From: Candidatus Rokuibacteriota bacterium
Lineage (GTDB): Bacteria > Methylomirabilota > Methylomirabilia > Rokubacteriales > CSP1-6
Reading direction: 5' to 3'
NCBI GenBank assembly: GCA_003220495.1
Contig: QHSP01000046.1
Span: 1-53,350, forward strand
Length of the DNA: 53,350 nt
Below the pieces are notes generated by a model that was given only the letters and a program-made list of their open reading frames with translations, had not been told where the DNA came from and searched no databases. Positions within the stretch are counted from its first letter, which is position 1. The number at the start of each line of letters is the position of its first letter. Shown here piece after piece: positions 52,937-53,350 of this stretch. The position numbers were made by a program, and so were the translations under genes.

Positions 52937-53068
52937 CGTCTCGCGTAACCGCTTCGACCTGACGCTGTTCGTCATCGACGCTGCCTGGCTTCGTCATTCC
53001 TCGTGGCCGTATCCGGAAACTCGACCCTCATGTGGCTGCTAGCAAAGGGATTCCGAGAATTTTTGCGA

Positions 53069-53084
53069 TGGCACCGAGCCTGCA
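53069..53084 (+). promoter_or_regulatory. Sigma-54 promoter of pilA
   Basis: TGGCAC-CGAGC-CTGCA has a perfect -24 half and one mismatch (C for T) at the start of the -12 half, with correct GG-N10-GC spacing. It lies about 66 nt before the pilA start. PilR-dependent sigma-54 control of pilin is well known in other bacteria. Confidence 0.75.
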
Positions 53085-53149
53085 ATATCCCAATGCGCAA
53101 GGAACGACAACGTTCGAGAACGCGAACAAAAAAACAAGGAGGATTCACC

Positions 53150-53350
53150 ATGATGCGGTTCTGGACGAAGAAGATAGGGAACCAGCGAGGCTTCACCCTC
53201 ATCGAGCTGATGATCGTCGTCGCGATCATCGGCATCCTGGCGGCCATCGCCATCCCGCTCTACGCCAACGTGCAGGCGCGCGCGCGGATCGCCAAGGCCC
53301 AGGCTGACGCCCGTGCGCTCGCGTCGGCCATCTCGATCTACAGCGCCCAC
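53150..53350 (+). CDS. pilA: Type IV pilin PilA (partial, cut by window end)
   Basis: The first 67 residues are present and the frame runs off the end of the window. The prepilin leader is MMRFWTKKIGNQRG with cleavage after Gly14, giving the N-methylated Phe and the canonical FTLIELMIVVAIIGILAAIA, Glu at +5. The helix continues ANVQARARIAKAQADARALA. A strong AAGGAGG site precedes the start at 53150; a second ATG at 53153 is in the same frame. It forms the pilus fibre. Confidence 0.95.
   Translation, partial: MMRFWTKKIGNQRGFTLIELMIVVAIIGILAAIAIPLYANVQARARIAKAQADARALASAISIYSAH

Overview
The window is a high-GC, densely coded bacterial chromosome segment with no phage, insertion sequence, CRISPR array or complete tRNA/rRNA gene that I can see. 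The gene mix suggests a soil or subsurface bacterium of the Candidatus Rokubacteria / Methylomirabilota type: branched-chain-amino-acid-type ABC importers, several luciferase-like oxidoreductases, CoA-transferases, acyl-CoA dehydrogenases, many NtrC-family sigma-54 activators, type IV pili and an HspR-type heat-shock operon. That placement is inference from gene content and base composition. A Deltaproteobacteria-like lineage is not excluded.

Layout. 1-3.7 kb: a secreted GDSL hydrolase, a carboxymuconolactone-decarboxylase-like protein, pirin, a small lipoprotein and YraN. 3.7-10 kb: a tightly packed plus-strand catabolic cluster (cysteine-synthase-like PLP enzyme, two CoA-transferase subunits, LLM oxidoreductase, isochorismatase-like hydrolase, DapA-family aldolase, divergent SDR). 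10.2-15 kb: a complete Liv-type ABC importer in the order binding protein, two ATPases, two permeases. 15-17.5 kb: a selenoprotein with an in-frame UGA, a PAP2 phosphatase and a second LLM oxidoreductase. 17.6-21.4 kb: two adjacent acyl-CoA dehydrogenases and a B12-type radical SAM enzyme. 21.4-26.8 kb: a HAMP histidine kinase, a receiver-less sigma-54 activator behind a sigma-54-like promoter, a CinA-like amidase, an EEP-family hydrolase and a third LLM enzyme. 26.8-33.3 kb (minus): an NtrC-type regulator, an unlisted 47-aa membrane peptide, a peptide-type solute-binding protein and two histidine kinases joined by 4-nt overlaps. 33.3-37 kb: ComM, small secreted or membrane proteins of unknown role, a broken alpha/beta hydrolase and a lytic transglycosylase. 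37-43.3 kb (minus): hsp20-dnaK-dnaJ-hspR-lon behind one strong promoter. 43.4-45.8 kb: an anchored hypothetical, a DUF1844 protein, MazG and a macro-domain protein. 45.8-53.35 kb: pilB-pilT-pilC-pilS-pilR, then pilA behind a sigma-54 promoter, cut by the window end.

The strongest non-routine items are these. (i) The selenoprotein at 15057-15776 has Sec87 where a class I glutamine amidotransferase has its nucleophile, a plausible bacterial SECIS hairpin, and a lost His/Glu pair. (ii) The NtrC / small peptide / binding protein / two-kinase locus has a candidate sigma-54 promoter and a leader hairpin but no ABC permease. (iii) The DnaJ-like protein has its HPD motif changed to SPD. (iv) Two short tandem-repeat structures sit exactly at translation-initiation points, at 5760-5889 and 11576-11662.
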